64,000 nt of DNA from Pseudalkalibacillus salsuginis (GCF_021646685.1 NZ_JAKJHW010000001.1:558001-622000); one strand, 5' to 3'; positions 19,330 through 29,613 are shown, counted from the first letter of the stretch. Made by a program: numbers and translations. Notes: a model not told the origin generated them from the letters alone.

Positions 19330-21048
19330 TTACTTTAGGAAATGTTGTTGGACATATTGCTTTACTGCTTCATCTGTATCGAGTTGCAGGAGATCTCCCA
19401 TATGAGTCTCAGTTTCCCCTTTACTCAATCTTCGAATCTGGTTTCGAGCAGGTAGAATCGATGTTGCGCTCATGCTGAATTCATCCAATCCTAATCCAAG
19501 CAGGATAGGGATAGCGATTTCATCACCAGCCATTTCGCCACACATGCCAGCCCATTTGCCTTCTTTATGAGCTGCATCGATCACATTCTTCACCAATCTT
19601 AAAATAGCAGGGTTATATGGTTGGTAAAGATAGGATACCTGCTCATTCATACGGTCAGCTGCCATCGTATACTGAATCAGGTCGTTTGTACCGATGCTGA
19701 AGAAATCCACCTCTTTCGCAAAAAGGTCTGCCATTACTGCAGTGGATGGGATTTCCACCATCATTCCGATTTCAATTGAATCTGATACGTCAACTCCACC
19801 TTGCTCAAGTTTTTCCTTTTCTTCTAAAAGAATCGCTTTCGCTTGACGGAATTCATCCAGTGTGGCAATCATCGGGAACATCACTTTCAAATTACCAAAA
19901 GCACTTGCGCGTAACAATGCCTTAAGTTGTGTCCTGAAAATCGATTGTTGATCGAGACAAAGCCGGATGGCCCGGTAGCCTAAGAATGGATTCAACTCCT
20001 TCGGAAGGTTCAAGTATGGTAATTCTTTGTCTCCTCCTACATCCAATGTACGGATGACGACAGGTTTACCTTCCATTTTAGAGAGAACTTCTTTATACGC
20101 TTCGAACTGTTCCTCTTCAGTCGGCAATTGATCCCGATTCATATATAGGAATTCCGTCCGGTATAACCCGATTCCTTCTGCCCCGTTGTTTAATACGCCT
20201 GGGAGATCTTTTGGAGTACCGATATTTGCAGCAAGCTCAACATGTTTATCATCTGCCGATTTTGTCGATTCATCGACTAGCTTCGCCCATTCATTCTTCT
20301 GCTCTTCGTAGCGTACTCGCTTTTGCTCATACGATGCCTTTTCATCTTCTGTTGGATCGATGATTACAACGCCATCTATACCATCGATGATAACAGTCGT
20401 TCCATTTTCAACTGATCCAGTGATTTCCTTTGTACCAACTACAGATGGGATTTCCATTGAGCGAGCCATGATTGCTGAATGGGATGTTCTTCCTCCAATA
20501 TCAGTGGCGAAACCTTTTACAAATGTTCTGTTCAATTGGGCTGTGTCAGAAGGAGTCAAGTCATCAGCAATAATAATCACTTCTTCAGTAATCATACTTG
20601 GCGTATTGAATTCAACATTCATCAAATGAGCCAGCACCCTTTTTCGAACATCACGGATGTCTGCTGCTCTTTCCTTCATATATTCATTGTCCATATTTTC
20701 GAACATAGAGATGAACATACCTGAAACTTCATCCAAAGCACTTTCTGCATTGGTCTTATCCTCATTGATCTTGCTCGTTACGTTATCGATCAATTCTGGG
20801 TCTTGCAGAACAAGAAGATGGGCAGCAAATATTGCTGCCTTGTCTTCTCCTAGCTCTTTTTCTGCATGGTCTTTGATAACTTCGAGTTCAGTTTTCGATT
20901 GGCTGATCGCTTCTTTAAATCGCTCTACTTCTTGCTCCGGATTATTTATCGTTGTTTTTACTATTTCAAGAGCAGGATTTTCAAGCTTGAATACTTTTGC
21001 GATGGCGATTCCTGCAGAAGCTCCAATTCCTGTGATGCGCTGGCTCAT
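19330..21048 (-). CDS. ptsI: PTS enzyme I (phosphoenolpyruvate-protein phosphotransferase)
   Basis: 572-residue general PTS component that autophosphorylates from phosphoenolpyruvate and passes phosphate to HPr. The active histidine lies in [19 protein letters not shown] near residue 190; the C-terminal PEP-binding TIM barrel shows [17 protein letters not shown] and GMCGEMAGD. Its ATG overlaps the ptsH stop by one base (TAATG), so translation is coupled. Last gene of the ptsG-ptsH-ptsI operon. Confidence 0.97.
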   Translation of the reverse strand: MSQRITGIGASAGIAIAKVFKLENPALEIVKTTINNPEQEVERFKEAISQSKTELEVIKDHAEKELGEDKAAIFAAHLLVLQDPELIDNVTSKINEDKTNAESALDEVSGMFISMFENMDNEYMKERAADIRDVRKRVLAHLMNVEFNTPSMITEEVIIIADDLTPSDTAQLNRTFVKGFATDIGGRTSHSAIMARSMEIPSVVGTKEITGSVENGTTVIIDGIDGVVIIDPTEDEKASYEQKRVRYEEQKNEWAKLVDESTKSADDKHVELAANIGTPKDLPGVLNNGAEGIGLYRTEFLYMNRDQLPTEEEQFEAYKEVLSKMEGKPVVIRTLDVGGDKELPYLNLPKELNPFLGYRAIRLCLDQQSIFRTQLKALLRASAFGNLKVMFPMIATLDEFRQAKAILLEEKEKLEQGGVDVSDSIEIGMMVEIPSTAVMADLFAKEVDFFSIGTNDLIQYTMAADRMNEQVSYLYQPYNPAILRLVKNVIDAAHKEGKWAGMCGEMAGDEIAIPILLGLGLDEFSMSATSILPARNQIRRLSKGETETHMGDLLQLDTDEAVKQYVQQHFLK

Positions 21049-21314
21049 TACTCAGCAAGCCCTTCTTGTTTTAATACATCTGTCAAAGCAGAAAGTGCCT
21101 CGTCCGCATCGTTTCCGTTTGCCTTAATTGTAATTTCAGAACCTTGTTGAATTCCTAAAGACATGACACCCATGATCGATTTCAAGTTTACTGTTTTCCC
21201 TTTGTGCTCAAGCTCAATGTCAGAACTGAATTTCCCAGCCTTATTTACTAATGTGGTCGCAGGTCGTGCATGTATTCCTGATTCACTCGTTACTGTAAAA
21301 GTTTTCTCTGCCAT
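21048..21314 (-). CDS. ptsH: Phosphocarrier protein HPr
   Basis: 88-residue HPr with the phosphorylatable His15 in SGIHARPA and the regulatory Ser46 in [11 protein letters not shown]. Ser46 phosphorylation by HPr kinase makes HPr the CcpA corepressor in Bacillaceae, so this gene links glucose uptake with catabolite repression. Located 15 bases after ptsG. Confidence 0.97.
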   Translation of the reverse strand: MAEKTFTVTSESGIHARPATTLVNKAGKFSSDIELEHKGKTVNLKSIMGVMSLGIQQGSEITIKANGNDADEALSALTDVLKQEGLAE

Positions 21315-21329
21315 TTTCCATCTTCCTTC

Positions 21330-23405
21330 CTATTTTTCGATTGAGATAATGTCTTCTTCTTTGTGATCAACTGAACCAGACTTCTTTATTCTCACTTTTT
21401 CTCCTTCTTGGAGGTTTGTAAACACTATTGGAGTAATGATCGAGGCTGCATGTTTGGAAATGTAATCAAGGTCTGCCTTCATCAATGTTTGACCTTTTTT
21501 TACTTCGTCCCCTTGCTCAACCATTATTTCGAAACCTTTCCCTTTCAAGTTGACGGTATCAATTCCAAAATGGATCAATATTTCGCGGCCGCCAGCAGTT
21601 TCTAATCCGATAGCATGCTTTGTCGGAAATACATTGACCACTTTACCATCGACCGGTGAAACAACGGTTCCCTCCACTGGTTTAATTGCAAAGCCGTCAC
21701 CCATCATCTTGCCAGAGAAGACTTGGTCTGGAACTTCTGTTATTTCAAGAATCTTTCCTTTGATTGGTGATACAATCGTTTCTTTGTCCACCTCAACTTG
21801 GTTTTTCAAAGCACCAGGAGTCACATCTTCTATTTGTTCTTGAACTTCCTCGCCGGTATCTGTTTCGACTTTCCGAGGACGCTTCCCTTTCATGATGTCT
21901 TGCATCTGAGATTTAATGGAATCAGACTTTGGTCCAAAGATCGCTTGAATGTTATTCCCTACTTCAAGCACACCTGAAGCACCTAATTTCTTCAATCTTG
22001 ATTTGTCCACCTTTTTCACATCATTTACAGATACTCTGAGACGGGTGATACATGCATCTAAATGGGAGATGTTATCCTGTCCACCAAGTCCTTCTAGTAT
22101 GTTGTACGGCAACTCGGAAGTGCTCGATTGTGTCGTATCTTCATCATCTTCAGCGATGTCTTCCCGTCCTGGTGTCATTAGGTTGAATTTACGGATCGCA
22201 AAGCGGAATCCGAAATAATAGATCAACGCAAAAACTAGTCCTACTGGAATGACAAGCCACCAGTTTGTTTGAGGGTTGATGACGCCAAACAGGATGTAGT
22301 CGATCAGTCCTCCTGAGAAAGTCATACCGATTTTAACATCCAGCAAATGCATTGTCATGAATGATAATCCGGCAAAAATCGTATGGATTCCAAACAATAT
22401 AGGAGCTACGAATAAGAATGAGAACTCAATAGGTTCAGTTATACCAGTCAAGAACGATGTCAGTGCTGCTGAAGCCATTATACCAGCAACAACTTTTTTT
22501 CGCTCAGGTCGTGCTTCATGATAGATGGCGAGTGCTGCTGCAGGAAGTCCGAACATCATGAATGGAAACTTACCAGTCATAAATGTCCCGGCAGTCAAGT
22601 TTTGTACACCATCCTTGATCTGTTCAAAGAAAATACGCTGGTCTCCACGTACGAGAGTACCTGCTTCATTGGTATAAGAACCGAATTCGAACCAGAATGG
22701 AGCATAAAAGATATGGTGGAGTCCAAACGGGATCAACGCACGTTCAATGACACCGAATACAAACGCAGATAACGTCAGGTTCGCATGCACCATGTTTTCA
22801 GAGAATGCGTTCAAACCATTCTGTACCGGAGGCCAGATGAATGTCAGGATGACACCGAGGATGACTGCACTCGCTGCTGTTGCAATCGGTACGAATCGTT
22901 TCCCAGCAAAGAATCCTAAGTACGATGGTAAATCAATGTTATAAAATTTATTGTACATGTACGCAGCAACTATACCGAGTATGATCCCTCCAAACACACC
23001 TGTTTGTAAAGTAGGGATCCCCAATACGAGCGCAAATGCCGGGTCAGCATTTTTACCAATTACATCTGCAATCTCAAGTCCTTGGATGACGCTCATCGTA
23101 GCATTCATGATCAAGAACCCGACAGTCGCTGCAAGACCAGCAACACCATCACCGCCCGCTAAACCTATGGCTACCCCCACAGCAAAGAGCAATGCTAGAT
23201 TATCAAAAATAATCCCCCCGGCTCTTTCCATGACTGATGCAATCATTTCAACCACTCCATTATCCAGGAAAGGTGTCATTTCCAATAATGTAGGGTTTTG
23301 CAATGCATTACCAAACGCAAGTAAAAGACCTGCAGCTGGTAAAATTGCAACCGGTAGCATCAATGCCTTACCGACTTTTTGTAAAGTGCCAAAAGCCTTT
23401 TGCAT
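21330..23405 (-). CDS. ptsG: PTS glucose-specific enzyme IICBA
   Basis: 691-residue glucose permease with domains in the order IIC (membrane, to about 400), IIB with the phospho-Cys in [13 protein letters not shown] near 460, and IIA with the phospho-His in [18 protein letters not shown] near 610. It imports and phosphorylates glucose. The start ATG 23405 follows GGAGG. The 190-base leader contains a GlcT-type antiterminator/terminator pair, and glcT is the next gene upstream. Confidence 0.96.
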   Translation of the reverse strand: MQKAFGTLQKVGKALMLPVAILPAAGLLLAFGNALQNPTLLEMTPFLDNGVVEMIASVMERAGGIIFDNLALLFAVGVAIGLAGGDGVAGLAATVGFLIMNATMSVIQGLEIADVIGKNADPAFALVLGIPTLQTGVFGGIILGIVAAYMYNKFYNIDLPSYLGFFAGKRFVPIATAASAVILGVILTFIWPPVQNGLNAFSENMVHANLTLSAFVFGVIERALIPFGLHHIFYAPFWFEFGSYTNEAGTLVRGDQRIFFEQIKDGVQNLTAGTFMTGKFPFMMFGLPAAALAIYHEARPERKKVVAGIMASAALTSFLTGITEPIEFSFLFVAPILFGIHTIFAGLSFMTMHLLDVKIGMTFSGGLIDYILFGVINPQTNWWLVIPVGLVFALIYYFGFRFAIRKFNLMTPGREDIAEDDEDTTQSSTSELPYNILEGLGGQDNISHLDACITRLRVSVNDVKKVDKSRLKKLGASGVLEVGNNIQAIFGPKSDSIKSQMQDIMKGKRPRKVETDTGEEVQEQIEDVTPGALKNQVEVDKETIVSPIKGKILEITEVPDQVFSGKMMGDGFAIKPVEGTVVSPVDGKVVNVFPTKHAIGLETAGGREILIHFGIDTVNLKGKGFEIMVEQGDEVKKGQTLMKADLDYISKHAASIITPIVFTNLQEGEKVRIKKSGSVDHKEEDIISIEK

Positions 23406-23470
23406 TTTCTAAACCTCCATTGTTATTGTAGTCCGCAATAGCTTAAGAATACGGTTACATGAAAGAAAAA

Positions 23471-23578
23471 AAGACATGAGTAAACAAGACCAAAATGCAC
23501 CTAAGGTATATACTACCCCTATTTTGAGCATTTCAATAATCTTCTTTACTCATGCCTGATCGTATCAGTAACACGTAA
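23471..23578 (-). promoter_or_regulatory. GlcT antitermination site (RAT) and overlapping terminator of ptsG
   Basis: On the minus strand the leader reads ACGTGTTACTGATACGATCA then GGCATGAGTAAA (RAT, about 23545-23576), closely like the B. subtilis ptsG RAT. The 3' half of RAT can instead pair with TTTACTCATGTC (23473-23484), which is followed by TTTTTTTCTTTC, forming a terminator. GlcT bound to RAT would block the terminator when glucose is present. Confidence 0.9.
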
Positions 23579-23596
23579 AGTGTAGCTTTTCTTATT

Positions 23597-24436
23597 CTAT
23601 TGAGGTGAAAGCCTTTGCAAATGCATAGTCAAGTATACCGCTTCTGCATCAGAAACATGTTTGCCTACCTTTTGCTGCATGACTTTCATCAGCTTCCATG
23701 CAAGATTGTAGCATACTGGATATTCTTCTTTCAACACTTTTGCAAGTTTATCTTGATTACCAACTTGTTCCTCTCTTTCGATTCTGTCGATGCCATGCCG
23801 CAAATGCTGAACGAGTCTTAAATAATCCATACTTGAACGATCAATCGAAATATCCAAGTGCTGTTCAATAAGCTGGATCAGTGAATTGATCAATTGAGAG
23901 TTACGATTCAACTTAGAGATCGAACGATTGGTCGCTGCACTGTGAAGATGGAGAGCTATGAATCCAATCTCACCTTCCGGAAGATGAACACCGGTTTCTT
24001 CCTCAATCAACTTAACGACTTCTTCTGCTACTGTATATTCTTTCGGATAAAGAAGTTCCGTTTCTTTTGAAAAAGGGTTCGTAATATCGATACCTTGCTG
24101 GATTCGTTTAAGGGCAAAAGCAATATGATCGGTCAATGCGATATGGATATGCTCGTTGAACTTCACTCCTAATTGATTCTCACTATAAAAGATCACTTCA
24201 TTCATGACAAGTATAAAGGATTCGTCGACTTGTGAGAGCAATTGCTTGTATTGTTGTTGTTCCTCCATATCATGCAATATATAGAGCTTGTCTACACTTG
24301 GACCATCAAGGATATCATTGCTTTTTTTCGAGAATCCGATACCCTTGCCAATCAACACGACTTCCTGAAGAGCGGGATCACGTGCAATGATAACGTTGTT
24401 GTTCAATACTTTTAAAATGGTATACTTCCTATCCAT
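23597..24436 (-). CDS. glcT: GlcT, BglG/SacY-type transcription antiterminator
   Basis: 279-residue RNA-binding antiterminator of glucose PTS expression. An N-terminal co-antiterminator domain (about 1-55, VLNNNVIIARD and GKGIGFSKK) is followed by PRD1 and PRD2, which carry phosphorylated histidines (HIHIALTDHIAF in PRD1; ALHLHSAATNRS and LTMHLQRLSP in PRD2). Without glucose, phosphorylation by PtsG inactivates it. It lies upstream of ptsG with its target RAT in between. Confidence 0.96.
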   Translation of the reverse strand: MDRKYTILKVLNNNVIIARDPALQEVVLIGKGIGFSKKSNDILDGPSVDKLYILHDMEEQQQYKQLLSQVDESFILVMNEVIFYSENQLGVKFNEHIHIALTDHIAFALKRIQQGIDITNPFSKETELLYPKEYTVAEEVVKLIEEETGVHLPEGEIGFIALHLHSAATNRSISKLNRNSQLINSLIQLIEQHLDISIDRSSMDYLRLVQHLRHGIDRIEREEQVGNQDKLAKVLKEEYPVCYNLAWKLMKVMQQKVGKHVSDAEAVYLTMHLQRLSPQ

Positions 24437-24589
24437 GCACTGCCATCCCCTTTCACCTGTCCGTCATGTTTCCAAACGACAACATCATACCTGATCATAC
24501 AATTACCGTCAATATTCATTATAACAGTCTGACAGTAATGTTCTAGTTATAGTCCGTAACTTGAAACATTAAAGTTTAACTAAGCAAAG

Positions 24590-24621
24590 AAAAAAGCGGC
24601 TTTCATTGTTGAAAGCCGCAA
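24590..24621 (-). terminator. Terminator of gerE
   Basis: GCGGCTTTC/GAAAGCCGC stem (24596-24619) followed by TTTTTTCTTT on the minus strand, 5 bases after the gerE stop. Confidence 0.9.
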
Positions 24622-24625
24622 ACCT

Positions 24626-24850
24626 CTAAATTTCCAACTCGCCAAGCCGCAATAGCTCGACGACAGCCTGGGAGCGCCCCTTGACACCTAGTTTTTGCAT
24701 CGTATTGGAAATGTGATTCCGAACAGTTTTTTCACTTATAAAAAGTTGTTCGGCAATCTCCCTGGTCGTCTTGTCTTGAACAAGAAGTTCGAATACTTCT
24801 CTCTCCCTTTTTGTAAGTAGAGGCTTCGGTCGGTAGTGTTTATCTTTCAA
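24626..24850 (-). CDS. gerE: GerE, late mother-cell transcription regulator
   Basis: 74-residue LuxR-type helix-turn-helix protein, the same length as B. subtilis GerE, which acts with sigma-K to switch coat genes on or off at the end of sporulation. Nearly all of it is the DNA-binding domain: LLTKREREVFELL, TTREIAEQLFISEKTVRNHI. The start is TTG at 24850 after GGAGGGGTGA. Confidence 0.95.
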   Translation of the reverse strand: MKDKHYRPKPLLTKREREVFELLVQDKTTREIAEQLFISEKTVRNHISNTMQKLGVKGRSQAVVELLRLGELEI

Positions 24851-24981
24851 TGAATTTCACCCCTCCTTGCATGGGCTAACGAGCTGCGGTTCATGCAGAA
24901 AAGATATTTAGTCAACATATCATATGAAGGGATGAAATCGGTCGTGACTTGACACAATGAAAATAATTGAGAAAACGTGAT

Positions 24982-25437
24982 TTACCTCTTCATTCTCTCC
25001 ATGCGTTCGATCATATCGCCTGTCCATTTTTCAGGAACGCCTTTATGTTTATCGATATGGACGATACGCCCCCTGCCTACAAGAGAGGACTCACCTTCCG
25101 AGTTCTCTGCCAGATAGTGCAGATCGACCGACGTTTTTCCGATATGGGCGATTTTTACATAGATTTTCAACGTTTCATCAAAATAGATTTGTTTCAGATA
25201 ATTGCATTGAAGGTCCGCTACCACTGGAATCGTTTTGCTGCCTGCCTTGTTCCACTCTTCCATGAACCCTAACTCTTTGAACAACTGTATACGCGCATCT
25301 TCAAAATAGACAAATGGAATCGTATTATTCAAATGGTTAAATGGATCAACTTCAGAAAATCGGACATCTACCGTGGTATAAAAGTGAAAACCTGTTCTCC
25401 AGCTCTTCCAGTCTTGTATGTAATCTATCCCTTTCAT
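24982..25437 (-). CDS. ysmA: Acyl-CoA thioesterase YsmA (4-hydroxybenzoyl-CoA thioesterase fold)
   Basis: 151-residue hotdog-fold thioesterase. The motif DVRFSEVDPFNHLNNTIPFVYFED near residues 24-47 contains the Asp-x-x-x-His-like active-site region of the 4HBT family; it is expected to hydrolyse acyl-CoA esters in the cytosol. ATG at 25437 has AGGGG upstream. It lies between gerE and sdhB as in B. subtilis. A near-consensus FadR operator embedded in a 28-base inverted repeat sits just upstream, suggesting control with the fatty-acid degradation genes. Confidence 0.88.
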   Translation of the reverse strand: MKGIDYIQDWKSWRTGFHFYTTVDVRFSEVDPFNHLNNTIPFVYFEDARIQLFKELGFMEEWNKAGSKTIPVVADLQCNYLKQIYFDETLKIYVKIAHIGKTSVDLHYLAENSEGESSLVGRGRIVHIDKHKGVPEKWTGDMIERMERMKR

Positions 25438-25461
25438 GGTCCCCTCCGGATCAATGTATTC

Positions 25462-25489
25462 CCAAAAATGAATGATTATTCATTTTTGG
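25462..25489 (-). promoter_or_regulatory. FadR-like operator in a near-perfect 28-base palindrome, upstream of ysmA
   Basis: Arms CCAAAAATGAAT and ATTCATTTTTGG flank GATT. The 18-base core TGAATGATTATTCATTTT (25469-25486) matches the B. subtilis FadR box TGAATGAMTANTCATTCA, as I recall it, at all but three places. It starts 25 bases before the ysmA start codon. A terminator role for sdhB is possible but no T-run follows. Confidence 0.6.
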
Positions 25490-25497
25490 CGGCAAAT

Positions 25498-25529
25498 GAG
25501 GACTGACACTTTTTAGGCCAGTCCTCAGA
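25498..25529 (-). terminator. Possible hairpin after sdhB
   Basis: GAGGACTG/CAGTCCTC stem with a 13-base loop just past the sdhB stop. The following minus-strand sequence is only weakly T-rich, so it may be a weak terminator or a 3' stabiliser. Confidence 0.5.
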
Positions 25530-25542
25530 AGATCATTAGCTA

Positions 25543-26307
25543 TTATTGTGCATCCGATCCGAAGAAATTCCGGAAAGATTGCAATGATGTATCACGGTTG
25601 AGCGCAGCAATCGATGTCGTCAATGGAATCCCTTTCGGACATGATTGGACACAGTTTTGGGAATTTCCGCAAGAAGCAAGTCCACCGTCTCCCATAAGTG
25701 AAGTCAAACGTTCGGCTTTGTTCATTTCTCCAGTTGGGTGTGCGTTGAACAAACGAACTTGCGAGAGTGCAGCTGGACCGATAAAGTCAGAATTATCATT
25801 GACGTTCGGGCATGCCTCTAAACAGACCCCACATGTCATACATTTAGATAATTCATAAGCCCATTGTCGCTTGCTTTCTGGCATACGAGGTCCAGGACCG
25901 AGATCGTATGTGCCATCGATTGGAATCCATGCCTTAACCTTTTTCAAAGCATCGAACATACGGCTGCGATCGACTTGTAAATCACGTACGACCGGGAATG
26001 TCGCCATCGGCTCTAGTCGGATCGGTTGTTCAAGCTGATCAACCAACGCCGTACAAGATTGACGGGGCTTTCCATTGATCAACATCGAGCAAGCTCCGCA
26101 TACCTCTTCAAGGCAATTCATTTCCCATGCGACTGGGGTAGTTGCCTCGCCTTTACTATTTACAGGATTTCGACGGATTTCCATCAAAGCCGAAATCACA
26201 TTCATATTCGGACGGTAAGGGATCTCGAATTTTTCATCATAAGCTGCAGAATCGGGGTCATCTTGACGTTTGATAATAAATTGGATCACTTTATTTTCTT
26301 CAGCCAT
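25543..26307 (-). CDS. sdhB: Succinate dehydrogenase iron-sulfur subunit
   Basis: 254-residue subunit carrying three Fe-S centres. The [2Fe-2S] ligands lie in CLEEVCGACSML with a later Cys (about residues 64-84); the C-terminal clusters use CMTCGVCLEACP and the CGNSQNCVQSCPKG segment. It passes electrons from SdhA to the haem-bearing SdhC for menaquinone reduction in the TCA cycle and respiratory chain. It is the last gene of the sdhCAB operon. Confidence 0.96.
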   Translation of the reverse strand: MAEENKVIQFIIKRQDDPDSAAYDEKFEIPYRPNMNVISALMEIRRNPVNSKGEATTPVAWEMNCLEEVCGACSMLINGKPRQSCTALVDQLEQPIRLEPMATFPVVRDLQVDRSRMFDALKKVKAWIPIDGTYDLGPGPRMPESKRQWAYELSKCMTCGVCLEACPNVNDNSDFIGPAALSQVRLFNAHPTGEMNKAERLTSLMGDGGLASCGNSQNCVQSCPKGIPLTTSIAALNRDTSLQSFRNFFGSDAQ

Positions 26308-26312
26308 GACAA

Positions 26313-28073
26313 TTATTTCTCTCCCTTCTTCTTAGAATAGTCACGCTTACGTGGTTTGATGAGAGAAGTATCGACAGGTTCATATTCTAAGTCTGGGCCG
26401 TTCTTCTCTGGATTGAAAATCGCTATAGTGGTCTTCAACCATTCTTCATCGTTACGATCCGGGAAGTCCGGCTTGAAGTGTGCACCGCGGCTTTCGTTAC
26501 GATTCAGTGCACCAAGTGTGATGACACGTGCCAATTGTAACATATGCCACAGTTGTCGCGTGAACGACACACCCTGGTTGCTCCATTTTGATGTATCGTT
26601 GATGTTGATGTTCTTATAACGTTCCATCAACTCTACTATCTTGTCATCTGTTTCTTTCAACTTATCGTTGTGACGGACAACCGTCACGTTATCTGTCATC
26701 CACTCACCTAACTCTTTATGAAGCTGATAGGCATTTTCGGTACCATCCATCTTCATGATTTGAGCTAAGTGATCTTCTTCTTTTTTCACTTGACGTTCAT
26801 AAATGTCCTCAGGAATATCCTCGATTGTTTTTTCGAGGCCGCTGACATATTCTGCTGCCTTAGGACCAGCTACCATACCACCGAAGATGGAAGATAACAA
26901 CGAGTTCGCCCCTAAGCGGTTTGCCCCATGTTGGGAATAATCACATTCACCGGCAGCAAAAAGGCCAGGAATGTTCGTCATTTGATCATAATCAACCCAC
27001 ATACCACCCATTGAATAGTGGACAGCAGGGAAGATCTTCATTGGTACCTTACGAGGATCATCACCCATGAACTTTTCATAAATTTCAATGATACCACCTA
27101 GCTTGATATCAAGTTCTTTCGGATCCTTATGTGATAGATCAAGATAAACCATATTTTCCCCGTTGATACCGAGCTTTTGCCTTACACAGACGTCAAAGAT
27201 TTCACGTGTTGCGATATCACGCGGAACGAGGTTTCCATAAGCCGGATACTTCTCCTCAAGAAAATACCACGGTTTACCGTCTTTATATGTCCATACACGT
27301 CCACCTTCTCCACGAGCAGATTCACTCATGAGCCGGAGCTTATCGTCTCCTGGAATGGCGGTTGGATGGATTTGGATGAACTCTCCATTAGCATAGTGGA
27401 CACCTTGTTGATAAAGGGCAGAAGCTGCTGAACCTGTATTGATGACAGAGTTCGTGGATTTACCGAATATGACACCAGGACCACCAGTAGCCATGATGAC
27501 TGCATCAGCTTTGAAACTCTTGATTTCAGATGTCTTCAAATATTGGGCTACGATACCGCGGCATACATTGTCCCCGTCAAGTACAGCTGATTGGAAATCC
27601 CAGCCTTCATATTTTGTAACAAGTCCTTGCACTTCATAACGACGGACCTGCTCATCCAGAGCATAAAGTAATTGTTGGCCTGTTGTAGCCCCGGCAAATG
27701 CTGTACGATGGTGCTGTGTTCCGCCAAATCGACGGAAATCCAATAATCCTTCGGGTGTACGGTTGAACATGACACCCATACGATCTAATAGATGTATGAT
27801 TCCAGGTGCGGCATCACACATTGCTTTAACAGGAGGTTGGTTTGCAAGAAAGTCCCCACCATATACTGTGTCGTCAAAATGTTCCCAAGGAGAGTCTCCC
27901 TCACCTTTTGTGTTAACTGCTCCGTTTATTCCGCCTTGTGCACAAACGGAGTGAGAACGTTTTACAGGCACGAGTGAGAACAAGTCAACATGTGTTCCTG
28001 CTTCAGCGGATTTGATGGCAGCCATCAAGCCGGCCAGTCCTCCGCCTACAATTATGATATTTCCTTTGCTCAT
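26313..28073 (-). CDS. sdhA: Succinate dehydrogenase flavoprotein subunit
   Basis: 586-residue subunit that oxidises succinate to fumarate. The N-terminal FAD-binding fold shows GGGLAGLMAAIKSAEAG; SVCAQGGINGAV includes a family hallmark, and the histidine expected to bind FAD covalently is in the HSVCAQGG motif. The substrate-binding region HPTAIPG and RGEGGRVW is intact. It lies 13 bases after sdhC and 5 before sdhB. Confidence 0.96.
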   Translation of the reverse strand: MSKGNIIIVGGGLAGLMAAIKSAEAGTHVDLFSLVPVKRSHSVCAQGGINGAVNTKGEGDSPWEHFDDTVYGGDFLANQPPVKAMCDAAPGIIHLLDRMGVMFNRTPEGLLDFRRFGGTQHHRTAFAGATTGQQLLYALDEQVRRYEVQGLVTKYEGWDFQSAVLDGDNVCRGIVAQYLKTSEIKSFKADAVIMATGGPGVIFGKSTNSVINTGSAASALYQQGVHYANGEFIQIHPTAIPGDDKLRLMSESARGEGGRVWTYKDGKPWYFLEEKYPAYGNLVPRDIATREIFDVCVRQKLGINGENMVYLDLSHKDPKELDIKLGGIIEIYEKFMGDDPRKVPMKIFPAVHYSMGGMWVDYDQMTNIPGLFAAGECDYSQHGANRLGANSLLSSIFGGMVAGPKAAEYVSGLEKTIEDIPEDIYERQVKKEEDHLAQIMKMDGTENAYQLHKELGEWMTDNVTVVRHNDKLKETDDKIVELMERYKNININDTSKWSNQGVSFTRQLWHMLQLARVITLGALNRNESRGAHFKPDFPDRNDEEWLKTTIAIFNPEKNGPDLEYEPVDTSLIKPRKRDYSKKKGEK

Positions 28074-28086
28074 CGTGACTCACTCC

Positions 28087-28737
28087 TTATAAAATTGGTA
28101 GGTTTGTTGCAAAAGCAAACCATTCAGGATTTACAAATGCAAAAATAGCTCTCATTCCAACGATTGAAACTGCGAAGAAGACTCCTATCGTTACAAACGT
28201 TGCGATTCTCTGAGAGCGTGGTGATTGAACAATTCCCCACGTTACTAGGAATGACCATAATCCGTTCGAAAAATGGAAGATAGTAGAGAGTACGCCAACA
28301 ACATAGAATCCAATCATGAAAGGATTATCTAAAATCTCTTCCATCATGGTGAAGTTGACTTTCGCCCCGAATGCGGCTTGTACACGTGTTTCCCATACGT
28401 GCCATGAAATGAAGATAAGTGTAATGATCCCAGTTACACGTTGCAATAGAAACATCCAGTTACGGAAATAACCGTAACGGCTTACATTGTTGCGAGCTTG
28501 GAACGTTATGTACAATCCGAAAACAGCATGAAAAATGATCGGTAAAAAGATGATGAAAATTTCAAGGAAATAGCGGTATGGAAGTGTCTCCATAAAATGT
28601 GCTGCAGCATCGAATGATTCACGACCTCTGGTCGCAAAATGGTTTACTGTCAAGTGCTGGATCAGATATAAACCAATTGGTATAACACCAAGTAACGAAT
28701 GTAATCTTCTTAAAGCAAAATCTCTTGTGTCTGCCAT
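28087..28737 (-). CDS. sdhC: Succinate dehydrogenase cytochrome b558 subunit
   Basis: 216-residue membrane anchor with five predicted helices and conserved histidines for two haems; it carries electrons to menaquinone. Start ATG 28737 (MADTRDFALRRLHSLLG) is chosen since AAGGGAG is 7 bases upstream; an in-frame ATG at 28800 would add 21 unsupported residues. It begins the sdhCAB operon, whose promoter is at 28857-28885. Confidence 0.95.
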   Translation of the reverse strand: MADTRDFALRRLHSLLGVIPIGLYLIQHLTVNHFATRGRESFDAAAHFMETLPYRYFLEIFIIFLPIIFHAVFGLYITFQARNNVSRYGYFRNWMFLLQRVTGIITLIFISWHVWETRVQAAFGAKVNFTMMEEILDNPFMIGFYVVGVLSTIFHFSNGLWSFLVTWGIVQSPRSQRIATFVTIGVFFAVSIVGMRAIFAFVNPEWFAFATNLPIL

Positions 28738-28856
28738 GTCTGTGCTCCCTTCTAAATAAGTGTTGCCGCTGCAAAATACAACATGTGAAAAGCCGATCAT
28801 ACGTTCAGAATACTGTTAATCGAAGACAAGCTCCGACAAGAATTGATAACATGTCT

Positions 28857-28885
28857 ATTGTACTCCCATCATTTAGGACCGTCAA
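28857..28885 (-). promoter_or_regulatory. Sigma-A type promoter of sdhCAB
   Basis: TTGACG (28880-28885), 17-base spacer and TACAAT (28857-28862) on the minus strand, about 120 bases before the sdhC start. The rest of the 347-base gap to yslB shows no gene. Confidence 0.75.
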
Positions 28886-29084
28886 GAAAACGAATACATT
28901 GGATTTCAGAAATTTCTTGAAGGCGAAAACCCTTTCAATCCTTGAAGAATCGGGATTATTTCTCTTTATGTAAAGCCTTACCTTTCTTTTGATCCTTTAA
29001 TGTGTCACAGAAAGTTTAACCTTTGTCAATCACCTTAAAGATAGTATAATGAAATAATGATGAGTGAAGGAAAGGGGAAAGCAT

Positions 29085-29552
29085 ATGAAAAAAGACAATG
29101 ATGTCCTTCCGCAACCGACGAATGAAAAAGAGGGTTATTTGTTCGGCTACGAATTAATGAGGGATGTTTTATTGCCTGAGCTGTTAGGTAAAGAAGATCA
29201 TAGTCTTCTCTATTGGGCAGGCAGGACCCTTGCGCGTAAATACCCTATGGATACATCAGAGGAACTGATACAATTCTTTGCTGCTGCCAACTTCGGAGAG
29301 TTGCGTCTTAAAGAAGAAACCTCTAAGACGATAACCTTCGAGTTGACTTCCGATCGGATTTCTGACTTGCTGAGGAAAAGAAGGCACGAGGGATTTCAAT
29401 TGGAAGCAGGTTTCCTGGCTGAGCAAATCCAAAGGAAAAAAGAGAGAATCACTGAATCGTTTGAAGAAATCAAGCGGGGCAAGGAAGACAAGATTATTTT
29501 CACCGTCCAATGGGATCGGAAAGATGAAATATCGGACTCGACCAGTGTCTGA
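29085..29552 (+). CDS. yslB: YslB, DUF2507 family protein
   Basis: 155-residue soluble protein of the DUF2507 (YslB) family, function unknown. It has the family motif GYELMRDVLLPELLG and a V4R-like LLYWAGRTLARK segment, suggesting a small-ligand or haem-NO-like fold (inference). Start ATG 29085 follows GAAAGGGGAAAG; a GTG at 29064 is in frame but its codons overlap that ribosome site. Divergent from sdhC, convergent with uvrC, as in B. subtilis. Confidence 0.88.
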   Translation: MKKDNDVLPQPTNEKEGYLFGYELMRDVLLPELLGKEDHSLLYWAGRTLARKYPMDTSEELIQFFAAANFGELRLKEETSKTITFELTSDRISDLLRKRRHEGFQLEAGFLAEQIQRKKERITESFEEIKRGKEDKIIFTVQWDRKDEISDSTSV

Positions 29553-29575
29553 AGTTGATTGGGTTTACATATGAG

Positions 29576-29613
29576 AGGCTCCAAAGAATTCAATTTCTTT
29601 AGGAGCTTCTTTT
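29576..29613 (+). terminator. Terminator of yslB
   Basis: GGCTCCAAAGAA pairs with TTCTTTAGGAGCT (one bulge), followed by TCTTTTATT on the plus strand. Confidence 0.8.

Noticed and set aside
23406-23596. Small-ligand riboswitch in the ptsG leader
   Set aside because: The palindromes are fully explained by the GlcT RAT and its overlapping terminator.
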